Source: JAHIKV01 sp965195225 (lineage in GTDB: Bacteria; Planctomycetota; Planctomycetia; Pirellulales; Thermoguttaceae). Taken from it: a DNA stretch of 64,000 bases. Positions 63,967-64,000 of the stretch are shown here, in pieces (within the stretch, counting starts at the first letter, position 1; each line of letters starts with the position of its first letter). The DNA lies in NCBI GenBank assembly GCA_965195225.1, contig CBDAFL010000085.1, positions 85,378 to 149,377 on the forward strand, in the 5' to 3' direction. Below the pieces are notes generated by a model. The model saw only the letters and a program-made list of their open reading frames with translations. It ran no database searches and was not told the DNA's origin. The translations under genes and the position numbers were made by a program.

Positions 63967-64000
63967 AGATTCGACAACTTATTTTTCCATTTTTACCGTC

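Overview
The window looks like a chromosomal segment of a GC-rich member of the Planctomycetota (Pirellulales-like; inferred, no 16S is present). The basis is a set of protein types typical of that phylum: a DUF1571 protein, an NPCBM-domain protein next to HtrA-like proteases, a BatA/VWA/coiled-coil membrane operon, a planctomycete-type porin with a cysteine-rich secreted protein, and an EF-G with an AHIDSGKTT P-loop. Intergenic space is rich in palindromic REP-like repeats.

Layout. 1-3640 is an accessory island, visibly richer in A/T than the rest. It holds a relic of an IS200/IS605 transposase, then a two-gene unit: a DGQHR-domain protein with an N-terminal PD-(D/E)XK nuclease motif, overlapping a Dam-type adenine methylase. 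This is the best candidate for a little-described defence or restriction-modification-like system. 3640-4900 is repeat-laden DNA around a cold-shock protein. 4900-21230 is mostly core: lepA, a small basic protein, a DEAD-box helicase, pyruvate:ferredoxin oxidoreductase overlapping a dihydroorotate-dehydrogenase-like gene, a decayed toxin-antitoxin pair, a large exported HEAT-repeat protein, and EF-G. 21230-23200 is a small accessory patch on the minus strand: two short genes, a DEDD exonuclease and a tiny heptad-repeat ORF.

23500-26500 encodes a sensor kinase and a sigma-54-dependent regulator, possibly started at AUU. Then come a cyclopropane-synthase-type methyltransferase, a 204-bp MITE with a target-site duplication, a DUF2784 protein, a likely 6S-like structured RNA, larE, ubiD, a zinc-ribbon membrane protein whose reading frame has absorbed two palindromes, and a short UvrC. 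34200-43100 holds scattered single genes and a probable sugar cluster (AGE epimerase, sugar MFS transporter, UroD-like protein).

43100-63850 is almost entirely minus strand: a PAS histidine kinase, porin plus Cys-rich protein, and a three-member HtrA-like group in which one protease keeps its catalytic triad and two have lost it. Finally there is a five-gene chain (BatA, VWA, DUF4175-like, coiled-coil, helical exported protein), tightly packed and mostly coupled by ATGA overlaps, probably an envelope or stress complex of the MoxR/BatA type whose first genes may lie beyond the right edge.

Starts were re-chosen by Shine-Dalgarno position and family length where possible. All functional names rest on motif recognition by eye; no database search was possible.
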